A stretch of 64,000 nt of DNA, taken from NCBI RefSeq assembly GCF_051851555.1, contig NZ_JBPDVH010000002.1, forward strand, positions 310,001 through 374,000, in the 5' to 3' direction. Position 1 is the stretch's first letter. Each line of letters starts with the position of its first letter. The notes under the pieces were generated by a model, which did not search any database, was not told the origin of the DNA, and saw only the letters and a program-made list of their open reading frames with translations. Below are positions 43,267 to 51,961 of this stretch, piece by piece. The translations under genes and the position numbers were made by a program. The DNA comes from Lonepinella sp051851555 (GTDB taxonomy: Bacteria > Pseudomonadota > Gammaproteobacteria > Enterobacterales > Pasteurellaceae).

Positions 43267-43592
43267 TCTACTATCACCACTTCTTGTTCAGGTTGAACAC
43301 GACTCAACCCCAAGCCCTTGGTCGCCATAGATTCAATACGACCACTGTCACTTAAGGAGGCCTCTTCTAATGTTAAATTCTTAAATTGATTTTCAAGTTT
43401 TTCTTTTTCAAAAATAAGCCTTGCTTTTTGTGAAATTAAGTCTCGGGTTTGATAAGTAATCCAAACTGTACCGACGGCCGTCACGACAATAGCAAGCAAT
43501 AAACAAAGGGCAAATTTATTGGCCGAAAAAATATCTTGAATCACAACATGTTGTAACGGATAGCGTTGACTATTTAATAAAGGCTCGCTCAT
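43263..43592 (-). CDS. ftsL: Cell division protein FtsL
   Basis: FtsL is a bitopic divisome protein that pairs with FtsB in a coiled coil and helps activate FtsWI. It has 109 residues with a membrane helix near 30-48 (LCLLLAIVVTAVGTVWITY) and a following heptad-rich helix (KARLIFEKEKLENQFKNL). Identification rests mainly on position between rsmH and ftsI and on this topology. It starts directly at the rsmH stop codon. Confidence 0.93.
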   Translation of the reverse strand: MSEPLLNSQRYPLQHVVIQDIFSANKFALCLLLAIVVTAVGTVWITYQTRDLISQKARLIFEKEKLENQFKNLTLEEASLSDSGRIESMATKGLGLSRVQPEQEVVIVE

Positions 43593-44555
43593 TTATCTTT
43601 TCTCCGCAATACGTAACACGGCACTACGTGAACGAGGATTTAACACCACTTCTTGCTCACTGGCTTGAATGGCTTTACCAATAATATTGAGAGTTTGATT
43701 ACGCTGAATTTGATCTTCACGCAACGGCAACCCTTTTGGAATCTCCTCGCCTTTGCTTTGCTTACGCATAAACTGTTTCACCATGCGATCTTCCAACGAA
43801 TGGAAACTAATAATGGACAGACGACCTTGTGGGGCTAACAATTTCACTGCTGAATTTAGCACGGTTTCTAATTCGTCTAATTCTGAGTTGATAAAAATAC
43901 GAATCGCTTGAAAACTGCGTGTAGCCGGATGTTTATGCTTATCTTTAAACGGCACCGCATTGGCAATCAATTCTGCTAATTGCAACGTGCGGTGTAAAAT
44001 GGGCTGATTATTTTGCATGGCATTTTTATTATAATTCACAATCGCCGTCGCAATACGTTTAGCAAAACGTTCTTCGCCAAAGGTTTTCAACACCCATGCT
44101 AAATCACTTTCCGATACCTTCGCCAACCATTCCGCAGCCGATTGCCCTTTGCTGGTATCCATACGCATATCTAACGGACCATCTTTCATAAAACTAAAGC
44201 CACGTTCAGCATCATCCAGTTGCGGAGAGGAAACACCAAGATCGAGTAAAATGCCATCAATTTTGCCGACTAAACCTAATTTTTCACAAATCTCTGGCAT
44301 GGCCGAAAAGCTATTATGTTCAATCTGAAAACGGGGATCTTGAATGGTATTGGCTTCCGCAATAGCTTGCGGGTCTCGATCAATGGCAATTAAACGCCCA
44401 TTATCCGCCAGTTGAGAAAGGATTAAACGAGAATGCCCGCCACGGCCAAAAGTGCCGTCAATATAAATACCTTTTTCTTTTAATGCCAAACCGTCCACTG
44501 CTTCATGAAGTAACACAGTGATATGCGTTTGACATAAGGTATTTGGCGCATTCAT
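43593..44555 (-). CDS. rsmH: 16S rRNA (cytosine1402-N4)-methyltransferase RsmH
   Basis: RsmH (MraW) methylates C1402 of 16S rRNA. The 320 residues show HITVLLHEAVDGL near residue 11, YIDGTFGRGGHSRLIL near 32 (SAM binding), IDGILLDLGVSSPQLDDAERG near 104, TRSFQAIRIFINSELDELE near 213 and ISFHSLEDRMVKQFM near 251. It abuts ftsL and is separated from mraZ by 141 bp containing a strong hairpin. Confidence 0.97.
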   Translation of the reverse strand: MNAPNTLCQTHITVLLHEAVDGLALKEKGIYIDGTFGRGGHSRLILSQLADNGRLIAIDRDPQAIAEANTIQDPRFQIEHNSFSAMPEICEKLGLVGKIDGILLDLGVSSPQLDDAERGFSFMKDGPLDMRMDTSKGQSAAEWLAKVSESDLAWVLKTFGEERFAKRIATAIVNYNKNAMQNNQPILHRTLQLAELIANAVPFKDKHKHPATRSFQAIRIFINSELDELETVLNSAVKLLAPQGRLSIISFHSLEDRMVKQFMRKQSKGEEIPKGLPLREDQIQRNQTLNIIGKAIQASEQEVVLNPRSRSAVLRIAEKR

Positions 44556-44609
44556 AAAATTATCCCAAAACTAAAATTAATCCAAGAAAGGTATTCATCA
44601 GGTTGAGCG

Positions 44610-44640
44610 GAGCTAGAAAATTCTAGCTCGCCACCTTTTT
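44610..44640. repeat. Hairpin in the mraZ-rsmH gap
   Basis: GAGCTAGAA and TTCTAGCTC form a perfect palindrome at 44610-44629. A T-run follows only on the plus strand (44635-44641), opposite to the direction of the dcw genes. It does not look like a terminator for mraZ. CTCAC/GTGAG at about 44647-44676 can form a second, weaker stem. Confidence 0.6.
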
Positions 44641-44696
44641 TATTATCTCACCGGAGGATCTTTGTCCCTTAAGTGAGTTTGCTAGTGCTGCCCTCT

Positions 44697-45155
44697 TTAT
44701 AAAGAGAGCGTTTTTAATGCGTCTGACAAGGCAAATTGGCCACTTGAACCGAGTGCCATGTCTTGTTCAATTTGTGCGTGCCATTCCGCTTCAGACCAAA
44801 TCTCAAATTTATTGAGCTGACCGACTAACATGATATTTTTTTCTAATTTCGCATGTTGACGTAATGGTGCGCTGACTAAAATTCTACCGGCGCTATCTAA
44901 TTCACATTCCGTGGCATACCCTAACATGACACGTTGTAAACTGCGTTGAGCAGGGTCAAAATTCGATAAGGCTAACAATTTTTGCTCAATGGTTTCCCAT
45001 TCACTCAAGGGGTATAACAATAAACAAGATTGGCGAATATCCACAGTGCAGACCATTTGTCCTTGATCTTGTTCAAGAATTTCTGGACGATAGCGGGTCG
45101 GGATCGCAAGACGTCCCTTTGTATCTAAATTCACCGCTGTTGCACCACGAAACAT
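44697..45155 (-). CDS. mraZ: Transcriptional regulator MraZ
   Basis: MraZ is a ring-shaped AbrB-like DNA-binding protein that represses the dcw promoter upstream of its own gene. The 152 residues contain two MraZ repeats, each with the DxxGR motif: LDTKGRLAIPTRYR near residue 10 and LDSAGRILVSAPLR near 86. It is the first gene of the dcw cluster, with its operator about 60-85 bp upstream. Confidence 0.97.
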   Translation of the reverse strand: MFRGATAVNLDTKGRLAIPTRYRPEILEQDQGQMVCTVDIRQSCLLLYPLSEWETIEQKLLALSNFDPAQRSLQRVMLGYATECELDSAGRILVSAPLRQHAKLEKNIMLVGQLNKFEIWSEAEWHAQIEQDMALGSSGQFALSDALKTLSL

Positions 45156-45215
45156 TGTTATTTGCCTTATTCAGTCCGTTATTTACTTGAAAATGCGTGT
45201 TAAGCGAGGTCATTC

Positions 45216-45240
45216 GACACAAAACTCCACTTTTTCCCAC
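45216..45240 (-). promoter_or_regulatory. MraZ operator: three direct repeats
   Basis: On the minus strand GTGGG, GTGGA and GTGTC occur at exact 10-bp intervals, matching the TGGGN-N5-TGGGN array bound by MraZ. They lie at about +4 to +28 of the inferred start point. Confidence 0.8.
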
Positions 45241-45250
45241 ATTTTTTTCA

Positions 45251-45279
45251 ATTCTATACTTAGATCGTTTAATTGACAA
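45251..45279 (-). promoter_or_regulatory. Promoter of the dcw cluster (Pmra)
   Basis: On the minus strand TTGTCA (45279-45274) and TAGAAT (45256-45251) are 17 bp apart, just upstream of the MraZ repeats. Confidence 0.75.
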
Positions 45280-45318
45280 GCAGTTTATACAGTAAAAAGC
45301 ATTTTTTGGTGAAAAAAA

Positions 45319-45352
45319 ACCGCAGTTTTTATTTGAGAACAAAAACTGCGGT
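45319..45352 (-). terminator. Terminator of miaB
   Basis: ACCGCAGTTTTT and AAAAACTGCGGT (uptake-sequence variants) form a 12-bp stem with a 10-base loop; on the minus strand a run of eight T follows. It isolates the dcw cluster from miaB transcription. Confidence 0.85.
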
Positions 45353-45374
45353 GAAAATAGACAGAATTTTTTAA

Positions 45375-46799
45375 TTAGGCGGCATATTTGCCAACCCCTA
45401 ATTCATCTTCTTTACGCGTTCGATTAATCACGGCTTGTGGAGATTGAATCACACGTAAGCCCATTTGATCTTCGGTACGCACCACATCACCACGCAAGGA
45501 ATTGGTATAGACATCGGTGATTTTAATATCCACGAATTTGCCTATCATGTCTGGTGTCCCTTTAAAATTCACAATACGGTTGGTTTCGGTTCTACCAGTG
45601 AGTTCCATAATGTCTTTTTTAGACGGCCCCTCTACCAAGACACGCTGTTCTGTCCCCAACATAGCACGGCTAAATTGTGCCGCTTGGTTATTAATACGTT
45701 GTTGCAACAGGTACAAACGTTGTTTTTTCTCCTCTTCGCTCACATCATCAGGCAAATCTGCCGCAGGTGTCCCAGGGCGAGCCGAGTAAATAAAGCTAAA
45801 GCTCATATCAAAATTCACTTGGGCAATCAGATTCATGGTATCTTCAAAATCCTGATCCGTTTCACCAGGGAATCCCACAATGAAATCCGAACTGATTTGA
45901 ATATTTGGGCGAACTTTACGCAATTTACGAATAATCGCTTTATATTCCAACGCCGTATGGTTACGTTTCATCATGGTTAACACACGATCCGACCCGCTTT
46001 GTACTGGCAAATGCAAGAAACTCACGAGCTCTGGCGTATCGCTGTAAACCTCAATAATATCATCAGTAAATTCAATCGGGTGGCTGGTGGTGAAACGTAA
46101 ACGGTCAATACCATCAATGGCAGCCACCAAACGCAACAATTCCGCAAAGGAACAAATTTCGCCATCAAAGGTTGCCCCACGATAGGCATTCACGTTTTGT
46201 CCTAACAGGTTTACTTCCCGCACACCTTGCTCGGCAAGTTGGGCGATTTCAAATAAAATATCGTCCACAGGACGGCTCACTTCTTCGCCACGGGTATAAG
46301 GCACCACGCAGAATGAGCAGTATTTATTACAGCCTTCCATAATTGACACAAATGCCGTTGGCCCCTCGGCTCGAGGCTCTGGCAAACGGTCAAATTTCTC
46401 AATTTCAGGGAAACTCACGTCCACCACAGCACGTTTTCCGCCCCGAATTTGATTAATCATTTCCGGCAAACGGTGCAAGGTTTGTGGGCCAAAAATAATG
46501 TCCACGAATGGCGCACGATCACGAATATGCGCCCCCTCTTGTGAGGCCACACAACCGCCCACACCAATCACTAAATTCGGATTATGTTTTTTTAATTGTT
46601 TCCAACGCCCGAGTTGGTGGAATACTTTTTCTTGGGCTTTTTCACGAATGGAACAAGTATTTAACAACAATACGTCCGCGTCTTCGGCTTCTTCGGTCAG
46701 TTCTAAGCCATGCGTGCTTAAAAGTAAATCTGCCATTTTTGAGCTGTCATACTCATTCATTTGACAGCCCCAAGTTTTAATATGTAATTTTTGTGTCAT
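45375..46799 (-). CDS. miaB: tRNA-2-methylthio-N6-dimethylallyladenosine synthase MiaB
   Basis: MiaB adds the methylthio group to isopentenyl-A37 of tRNA using two [4Fe-4S] clusters. The 474 residues comprise an N-terminal UPF0004 domain with three Cys (KTWGCQMNEYDS near residue 8, LLNTCSIREKA near 45, GVGGCVASQEG near 79), a radical-SAM domain with CNKYCSFCVVPYTRGEE near 157, and a C-terminal TRAM domain. It diverges from infA and has its own terminator. Confidence 0.97.
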   Translation of the reverse strand: MTQKLHIKTWGCQMNEYDSSKMADLLLSTHGLELTEEAEDADVLLLNTCSIREKAQEKVFHQLGRWKQLKKHNPNLVIGVGGCVASQEGAHIRDRAPFVDIIFGPQTLHRLPEMINQIRGGKRAVVDVSFPEIEKFDRLPEPRAEGPTAFVSIMEGCNKYCSFCVVPYTRGEEVSRPVDDILFEIAQLAEQGVREVNLLGQNVNAYRGATFDGEICSFAELLRLVAAIDGIDRLRFTTSHPIEFTDDIIEVYSDTPELVSFLHLPVQSGSDRVLTMMKRNHTALEYKAIIRKLRKVRPNIQISSDFIVGFPGETDQDFEDTMNLIAQVNFDMSFSFIYSARPGTPAADLPDDVSEEEKKQRLYLLQQRINNQAAQFSRAMLGTEQRVLVEGPSKKDIMELTGRTETNRIVNFKGTPDMIGKFVDIKITDVYTNSLRGDVVRTEDQMGLRVIQSPQAVINRTRKEDELGVGKYAA

Positions 46800-46899
46800 T
46801 TTAATTAATTTATTAATCGGGTCATAAAATCGGTTGGCTATTGTACAGTTTTAATCACATTTTATCAAATTAATGCTTTCAGAACAGGCGACAAAATAG

Positions 46900-46905
46900 T
46901 ATAAT
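46900..46905 (+). promoter_or_regulatory. -10 element of the infA promoter
   Basis: A perfect TATAAT, 49 bp upstream of the infA start. The hexamer 17 bp upstream (TTTCAG) is a weak -35. Confidence 0.45.
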
Positions 46906-46953
46906 TCGCCCGTTTTTTATATTTATGTTAAAGAAAAAAGGATTAATCAATTA

Positions 46954-47172
46954 ATGTCTAAAGAAGATTGCATTGAAATGCAAGGTACCATTTTGGAAAC
47001 CTTGCCAAACACAATGTTCCGTGTGGAATTAGAAAATGGTCACGTGGTGACGGCTCATATTTCAGGTAAAATGCGTAAAAACTATATTCGTATTTTAACT
47101 GGTGACAAAGTGACCGTAGAAATGACCCCTTATGATTTAAGCAAAGGGCGCATTATTTTCCGTGCGAGATAA
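46954..47172 (+). CDS. infA: Translation initiation factor IF-1
   Basis: IF-1 binds the ribosomal A site during initiation. The 72 residues form one S1/OB domain with the invariant MQGTILETLPNTMFRVELEN near residue 9, SGKMRKNYIRILTGDKV near 38 and the C-terminal LSKGRIIFRAR. Length and sequence match the highly conserved family. Confidence 0.98.
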   Translation: MSKEDCIEMQGTILETLPNTMFRVELENGHVVTAHISGKMRKNYIRILTGDKVTVEMTPYDLSKGRIIFRAR

Positions 47173-47188
47173 TTAAATATTGACCAAC

Positions 47189-47218
47189 AAAGCTCGAAAC
47201 ATTCGGGCTTTTGTTTTT
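47189..47218 (+). terminator. Terminator of infA
   Basis: AAAGCTCGAA and TTCGGGCTTT pair (one G-T pair) around ACA, followed by TGTTTTTT. Confidence 0.85.
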
Positions 47219-47326
47219 TGGCAAAACACATTAAAAATCTACCGCACTTTTCGCTCAACTAACCTTTTCTTTGCATGAAAAATATGCTAATTTCAACAGG
47301 TCAACTATCAAACCAATAAAAAAACT

Positions 47327-48229
47327 ATGGACGAACACTCGAATAACCCAACCCAAACCGATAATTTTCAAAAAAAATCGTTCTTTCAATCTTTATTTGG
47401 TCGCTTTTTTCAGGGCGAACTGAAAAACCGTGAAGAATTAGTGGAAGTCATTCGGGATTCTGAACAAAATGATCTCATTGACCAAGACACCCGAGAAATG
47501 ATCGAGGGCGTCATGGAAATCGCTGAACTGCGTGTTCGGGATATTATGATCCCACGTGCGCAAATCGTCTTTATTGAAAACGATCTTGATCTCGAAAGTT
47601 GCCTTGATACCATTATTGACACTGCACACTCACGTTTTCCGGTAATTACGGATGAACGAGATAACGTACTTGGGATTTTGCATGCCAAAGATCTGTTGCA
47701 ATTTCTGCGCGAACAGCCTGATGAGTTCAATATACAAGCGATTTTACGCCCTGCGGTGATCGTGCCAGAAAGTAAACGGGTGGATCGCATGCTGAAAGAT
47801 TTCCGTACCGAACGCTTTCACATGGCAATCGTGGTGGACGAATTTGGCGCCATTTCAGGGTTGGTGACCATTGAAGATATTTTAGAGCAAATTGTCGGCG
47901 ATATTGAAGATGAATTTGATGAAGAAGAAGTGATTGCCAATATCCGCCAACTTTCTCGCCATACTTATGCCGTACTGGCTTTAACAGACATTGATGATTT
48001 TAATGAGAAATTTGGTACAAATTTTGCGGATGAAGAAGTGGACACTATCGGCGGTGTGATCATGCAAGCCTTTGGTTATTTGCCCAAACGAGGCGAAGAA
48101 ATTGAGCTAGACGGCATTCATTTTAAAGTCACTTCCGCCGACAGCCGCCGGATTATTCAGTTACGCATTACCGTGACGGATGAACAGTTGGAAACCATCA
48201 GCCATATTGAAAACAACACGGAAGAATAA
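47327..48229 (+). CDS. corC: CorC/HlyC family magnesium/cobalt efflux-associated protein
   Basis: A 300-residue cytosolic protein: a short N-terminal charged region, two CBS domains (about residues 70-200; VRDIMIPRAQIVFIEND and AIVVDEFGAISGLVTIEDIL), then a CorC/HlyC C-terminal domain (about 215-295; DTIGGVIMQAFGYLP). It lacks the membrane domain of larger relatives. E. coli YbeX/CorC is linked to Mg/Co efflux and to ribosome metabolism. It lies 2 bp before lnt, the same ybeX-lnt pair as in E. coli. Confidence 0.93.
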   Translation: MDEHSNNPTQTDNFQKKSFFQSLFGRFFQGELKNREELVEVIRDSEQNDLIDQDTREMIEGVMEIAELRVRDIMIPRAQIVFIENDLDLESCLDTIIDTAHSRFPVITDERDNVLGILHAKDLLQFLREQPDEFNIQAILRPAVIVPESKRVDRMLKDFRTERFHMAIVVDEFGAISGLVTIEDILEQIVGDIEDEFDEEEVIANIRQLSRHTYAVLALTDIDDFNEKFGTNFADEEVDTIGGVIMQAFGYLPKRGEEIELDGIHFKVTSADSRRIIQLRITVTDEQLETISHIENNTEE

Positions 48230-48231
48230 CC

Positions 48232-49761
48232 ATGCGAGGCTTACCCTATCTTATTGCGTTAATCTCAGGTGGCGTGGGCGTCTTTGCCTTTTCTCCCTTT
48301 GATTATTGGGGCATTGCCTATCTTTCTCTGTTTGGTTTACTTTATGTGGCTAAAATTCCCCAAAAAAGCACCGCACTTCGGGCCAGTTTTTTATGGGGCG
48401 TGAGTTTTTTTAGCATTGGCACCAGTTGGCTACATGTCAGTATTCACCAATTTGGCGGTTCGCCCCTCTGGTTAAGCTATGGATTGGTATTACTTCTCGC
48501 CTGTTATTTAGCGCTTTTCCCTTTATTCTTCAGTTATTTAGTCCAACGCTTTAAAGTATCAAGCCCTGTTATTTTTGGCGCAATTTGGACATTGACCGAA
48601 TTTTTACGAGGTTGGTTATTTACCGGTTTTCCGTGGCTCCAATTCGGCTACACGCAAATTGACAGCCCTTTTGCCGGCATTGCGCCTATTTTCGGGGTCA
48701 GTGGATTAACGTTCTTTGTGGTTTGGTTAAGTGCGATGATTTTTAATGCTGTTTTTTCCTTAATCAACCGACCACGTAAAAAAAATATTGCCTTGGTGAA
48801 CATCTTGCTGGCTATTGTCGTCAGCGCCGTGGCCTCTCTAGCGAAAATGGATTACACCAAACCCGTGGAAGAAAAAGCCATTACCATTACATTAGCACAA
48901 GGCAATATTGCCCAATCGCTAAAATGGGATCCCGACTACTTACAATCCACCTTGCAAATTTACGCCAAGTTAATTAGCCAACATCTTGGCAAATCCGATC
49001 TGATTATTCTGCCCGAAAGCGCCCTACCCGCCTTAGAAGAACGTATCCAGCCATTTTTTGCGGAATTAAATCAAGCCAGTCAAACCACCCATACGGATAT
49101 TATGATAGGCACCGTTCATCATGATCACGAGAGCGGAAAATTATTTAATTCCATTGCCTTAGTTGACGGCCAGTACCGTTCTGACACGGCACAACGTTAC
49201 AATAAACATCATCTCGTGCCATTCGGGGAATATGTCCCCTTAGAAAGTTTATTGCGCCCTCTTGGATCGGTCTTTAATCTCCCCATGTCTGCTTTCCAAA
49301 GTGGCCTCGCTATCCAACCTGATCTCGTCAGCCAAGGTCGTCATTTTATGGGCGCAATTTGCTATGAAATTATTGAAGGCAGCCAATTACAAGCTAATTT
49401 AAAACCTGATACCGATTTTATTTTAACCGTTTCCAATGATGCTTGGTTTGGTGACAGCTACGGTCCTTGGCAACATTTCCAAATGGCCAGAATGCGAGCC
49501 TTAGAATTAGGTAAACCCGTGATTCGAGCCACGAATACTGGCGTAACCGCTTTTATTGATGCACAAGGAAATATCATCCAAAAAGCACCGCAGTTTGTGG
49601 AAACGACATTAACGCACAAAATTGCCCCAACACAAGGTAAAACACCTTATGCCGTGTTAGGGAACAAACCATTGTACTTTCTGCTATTATTATTTGTGTT
49701 ATTTCGTGTCGTGGGACTGTTCGTGAAAAAGAAAATCACAGCCATATCACCTAAATCGTAG
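48232..49761 (+). CDS. lnt: Apolipoprotein N-acyltransferase Lnt
   Basis: Lnt adds the third acyl chain to the N-terminal Cys of lipoproteins at the outer face of the inner membrane. The 509 residues have N-terminal membrane helices (about 1-195) and a periplasmic nitrilase domain with the catalytic triad Glu in ILPESALPA near 263, Lys in YNKHHLVPFGEYVP near 325 and Cys in GAICYEIIE near 377. A last helix lies at the C-terminus. The lipoproteins encoded at 24.5-25 kb and 59.1 kb would be among its substrates. Confidence 0.96.
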   Translation: MRGLPYLIALISGGVGVFAFSPFDYWGIAYLSLFGLLYVAKIPQKSTALRASFLWGVSFFSIGTSWLHVSIHQFGGSPLWLSYGLVLLLACYLALFPLFFSYLVQRFKVSSPVIFGAIWTLTEFLRGWLFTGFPWLQFGYTQIDSPFAGIAPIFGVSGLTFFVVWLSAMIFNAVFSLINRPRKKNIALVNILLAIVVSAVASLAKMDYTKPVEEKAITITLAQGNIAQSLKWDPDYLQSTLQIYAKLISQHLGKSDLIILPESALPALEERIQPFFAELNQASQTTHTDIMIGTVHHDHESGKLFNSIALVDGQYRSDTAQRYNKHHLVPFGEYVPLESLLRPLGSVFNLPMSAFQSGLAIQPDLVSQGRHFMGAICYEIIEGSQLQANLKPDTDFILTVSNDAWFGDSYGPWQHFQMARMRALELGKPVIRATNTGVTAFIDAQGNIIQKAPQFVETTLTHKIAPTQGKTPYAVLGNKPLYFLLLLFVLFRVVGLFVKKKITAISPKS

Positions 49762-49846
49762 TAAATTCCTTGCTGACTTCAATTTTATCTACTCTTTTGA
49801 GGGAATGTTTTCATTTTTATATAAAACAGGAAAAACAATACTCTAT

Positions 49847-49903
49847 AAAGGATAAATTTGCATTTAACCTTTAAAAAGGATAAAATGCAAACTATCCCTT
49901 TTT
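49847..49903. promoter_or_regulatory. hipBA promoter with two palindromic operators
   Basis: Operator 1, GGATAAATTTGCATTTAACC (49850-49869), and operator 2, GGATAAAATGCAAACTATCC (49878-49897), are imperfect palindromes 28 bp apart, each extended by A/T runs. A promoter TTGCAT (49858-49863), 17 bp, TAAAAT (49881-49886) is covered by both. The GGATA/TATCC halves resemble those bound by E. coli HipB, though arranged the opposite way round. Confidence 0.7.
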
Positions 49904-49921
49904 AACATATAGGAATAGATT

Positions 49922-50236
49922 ATGGCATTAAGTATTACCAGTGCAAAAATGCTTGCACAAATTATTAGAGAATATCGTTATCAAGCAGGTTTATCCCAAA
50001 CAGATGTAGCAAAACAAGCGGCGACAAAACAAGCGACTGTTTCCGTATTTGAAAACACGCCCGAAAGCACAAAATTAGACACATTGTTTAAAATTTTAAT
50101 GGCATTGGAATTGGAACTGATTGTTCAACCTCGTCCAACTCAGGGGCAGGTGTTGCCGACCCAAAAACAAGACTCAGATAAAAATATGATTAGAGAAGAA
50201 AGTGCAACTTATATTGTTGATAGTGAGATTTGGTAA
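49922..50236 (+). CDS. hipB: HipB antitoxin (XRE family)
   Basis: A 104-residue DNA-binding antitoxin. The helix-turn-helix occupies about residues 12-65 (IIREYRYQAGLSQTDVAKQA, then TKQATVSVFEN). The C-terminal tail is flexible and ends in Trp (VDSEIW), as in E. coli HipB, where the tail matters for turnover by Lon. The stop codon overlaps the hipA start (TAATG). Two operator palindromes lie just upstream. Confidence 0.93.
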   Translation: MALSITSAKMLAQIIREYRYQAGLSQTDVAKQAATKQATVSVFENTPESTKLDTLFKILMALELELIVQPRPTQGQVLPTQKQDSDKNMIREESATYIVDSEIW

Positions 50237-51519
50237 TGGAAAATATTTTGAATATTGCAATGAATGGATTTCACGTTGGACAATGGCGCAAGCTAACGAG
50301 TGGGGCAACCGAATTTCAATATAACCCAAACTGGCTACATTCTGAACGTGGCCGACCAATATCACTTTCGCTCCCACTTTCAAATAAAATTTATAAAGGC
50401 GAAGTGGTATTTAATTTTTTTGATAATTTATTACCTGATAATGAGCAAATTCGCTCTCGTATTCAGCAACGTTTTCAAACTCACACCAAAACCCCTTTTG
50501 ATTTACTTGCTGCCATTGGGCAAGATTGTGTAGGGGCAATTCAACTTTATCAAGAAACACCGCATTTTATTCGTCAAATCGAGGCAGCAACATTAAATGA
50601 GCATGAAATTGAAGTGCTGTTGAAAAATTATCAATCCTTACCATTAGGCATGGATAAATCAGATGATTTTCGTATTTCACTTGCTGGTGCTCAAGAAAAA
50701 ACAGCCTTGTTACTTCATCAAAGACAATGGAAACGTCCGCTTTATTCCACCGCAACTAGCCATATTTTTAAGTTACCCATTGGGCAAGTCGCTCAAGGTC
50801 AGCTTGATCTTTCAATGAGTTGTGAAAATGAATGGCTTTGTTTGGAAATTTTACGCCTCTTTGGTTTAGATGTACCTAACGCCGAAATTCGCCATTTTGG
50901 AGAAACCAAAGTGTTAATTGTAGAACGATTTGACCGCCGTTGGGCAAAATCGGGAAATTGGCTTGTACGTTTGCCACAAGAAGACCTCTGCCAAGCCTTA
51001 AATATTGCTCCCGCTCGCAAATATGAATCAGATGGCGGTGCTGGCATTTTGTCGATTATGAACTTACTCAATAGCTCTGCTGATCCGCTCAATGACCGAA
51101 AGCGCTTTTTTAAAGCTCAGATTTTGTATTGGCTGTTATGTGCCATTGATGGGCATACCAAAAATTTCAGTATTTTTCTGGAACAAGGTAACCGCTATCG
51201 CCTAACGCCATTTTATGATGTGATGTCAGCTTATCCATTAATTAATCCGAAAGGGCTACGCCGTCAAAAAATCAAAATGGCCATGGCATGGCACGGCGAA
51301 AATAAGCATTATTTCTGGGATAAAATCCAACTTCGCCATATCTTCCATACCGCCAAACTAGCAGGTTTTGCCAAAGAAAATGTGGAAGATATTTTACATG
51401 AGATTAGTCAAACATTGCCAACACTATCACAAATTCAATGTGATCATATTCCTGAATTTATTCGTGAACCTATTTTGCAAGGGATCGAGGAAAAAACAAA
51501 AAGTATATTGAGGGTTTAA
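50236..51519 (+). CDS. hipA: HipA serine/threonine kinase toxin
   Basis: HipA phosphorylates glutamyl-tRNA synthetase in E. coli, stops translation and gives persister cells. I start it at ATG 50236 (427 residues), overlapping hipB; a TTG two codons earlier is less likely. The N-terminal subdomain is followed by the kinase domain with the P-loop ISLAGAQEKTALLL near residue 148, whose Ser is the autophosphorylation site, the catalytic DGHTKNFSIF near 308 and the metal-binding YDVMSAYP near 330. All catalytic residues are present, so the toxin appears active. The target is inferred from family only. Confidence 0.95.
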   Translation: MENILNIAMNGFHVGQWRKLTSGATEFQYNPNWLHSERGRPISLSLPLSNKIYKGEVVFNFFDNLLPDNEQIRSRIQQRFQTHTKTPFDLLAAIGQDCVGAIQLYQETPHFIRQIEAATLNEHEIEVLLKNYQSLPLGMDKSDDFRISLAGAQEKTALLLHQRQWKRPLYSTATSHIFKLPIGQVAQGQLDLSMSCENEWLCLEILRLFGLDVPNAEIRHFGETKVLIVERFDRRWAKSGNWLVRLPQEDLCQALNIAPARKYESDGGAGILSIMNLLNSSADPLNDRKRFFKAQILYWLLCAIDGHTKNFSIFLEQGNRYRLTPFYDVMSAYPLINPKGLRRQKIKMAMAWHGENKHYFWDKIQLRHIFHTAKLAGFAKENVEDILHEISQTLPTLSQIQCDHIPEFIREPILQGIEEKTKSILRV

Positions 51520-51532
51520 TTCAATCCCCCAT

Positions 51533-51571
51533 AAAGGGTAAAACACAAATTAACCTCTAAAAGGTATAATG
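51533..51571. promoter_or_regulatory. Second hip-type operator, upstream of the DUF1456-like gene
   Basis: GGGTAAAACACAAATTAACC (51536-51555) has the same layout as hip operator 1: the same GG-TAAA start and TTAACC end over 20 bp, with flanking AAA. The following CTCTAAAAGGTATAATG corresponds to the CTTTAAAAAGGATAAAATG between the hip operators. A perfect TATAAT -10 lies at 51565-51570. The likely conclusion is that HipB also controls the next gene. Confidence 0.6.
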
Positions 51572-51662
51572 TGTATTCTGGCTTAAATTGTAGAAATATT
51601 GAGTTATTATAGTTTTTGAACTATACTAAAAGACCAATATTTTCTTTAATTAGTTGAATCTT

Positions 51663-51917
51663 ATGGATAATAATGACTCTTTTAATCACCTCTTGTATTT
51701 ATCAGGATTAATTGACGATATTGATCTATTGCTATCTCTATTGGAAGAAAAAGGGGTAAAGGCGACTAAGGCTAATATTCGAAGTTGGAGAAGAAAATCC
51801 GGTAAAGATAATTCTAGACCTGTCCCTAATAAAGTTTTGTATTCATTGTTTAAAATTCTCTTTGAGGCGAAAAATAAAGATCCAGCTCGTTTCAATGTAT
51901 TTAAGCCATTAAATTAA
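51663..51917 (+). CDS. Single-domain DUF1456-like protein
   Basis: The ATG at 51663 gives 84 residues (a TTG three codons earlier is less likely). The sequence aligns by eye with one half of the two-repeat DUF1456 protein YehS: an NND start, D-x-D-L-LL spacing, then GVKATKANIRSWRRKSGKDN, PVPNKVLYSLFKIL and a final KD. Full DUF1456 proteins have two such halves (about 150 residues), so this is a single-domain form, complete rather than truncated since the frame is intact. Function unknown. It follows hipA with a hip-type operator and its own -10, and a terminator comes after it. Confidence 0.7.
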   Translation: MDNNDSFNHLLYLSGLIDDIDLLLSLLEEKGVKATKANIRSWRRKSGKDNSRPVPNKVLYSLFKILFEAKNKDPARFNVFKPLN

Positions 51918-51961
51918 TTATTATTTCTTGAAATTTCCGAAAAAATAACCGTAAAGCTCTA

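Noticed and set aside
45465..45980. Plus-strand open frame of 171 codons
   Set aside because: It is opposite miaB, lacks a ribosome site, and its product resembles nothing.
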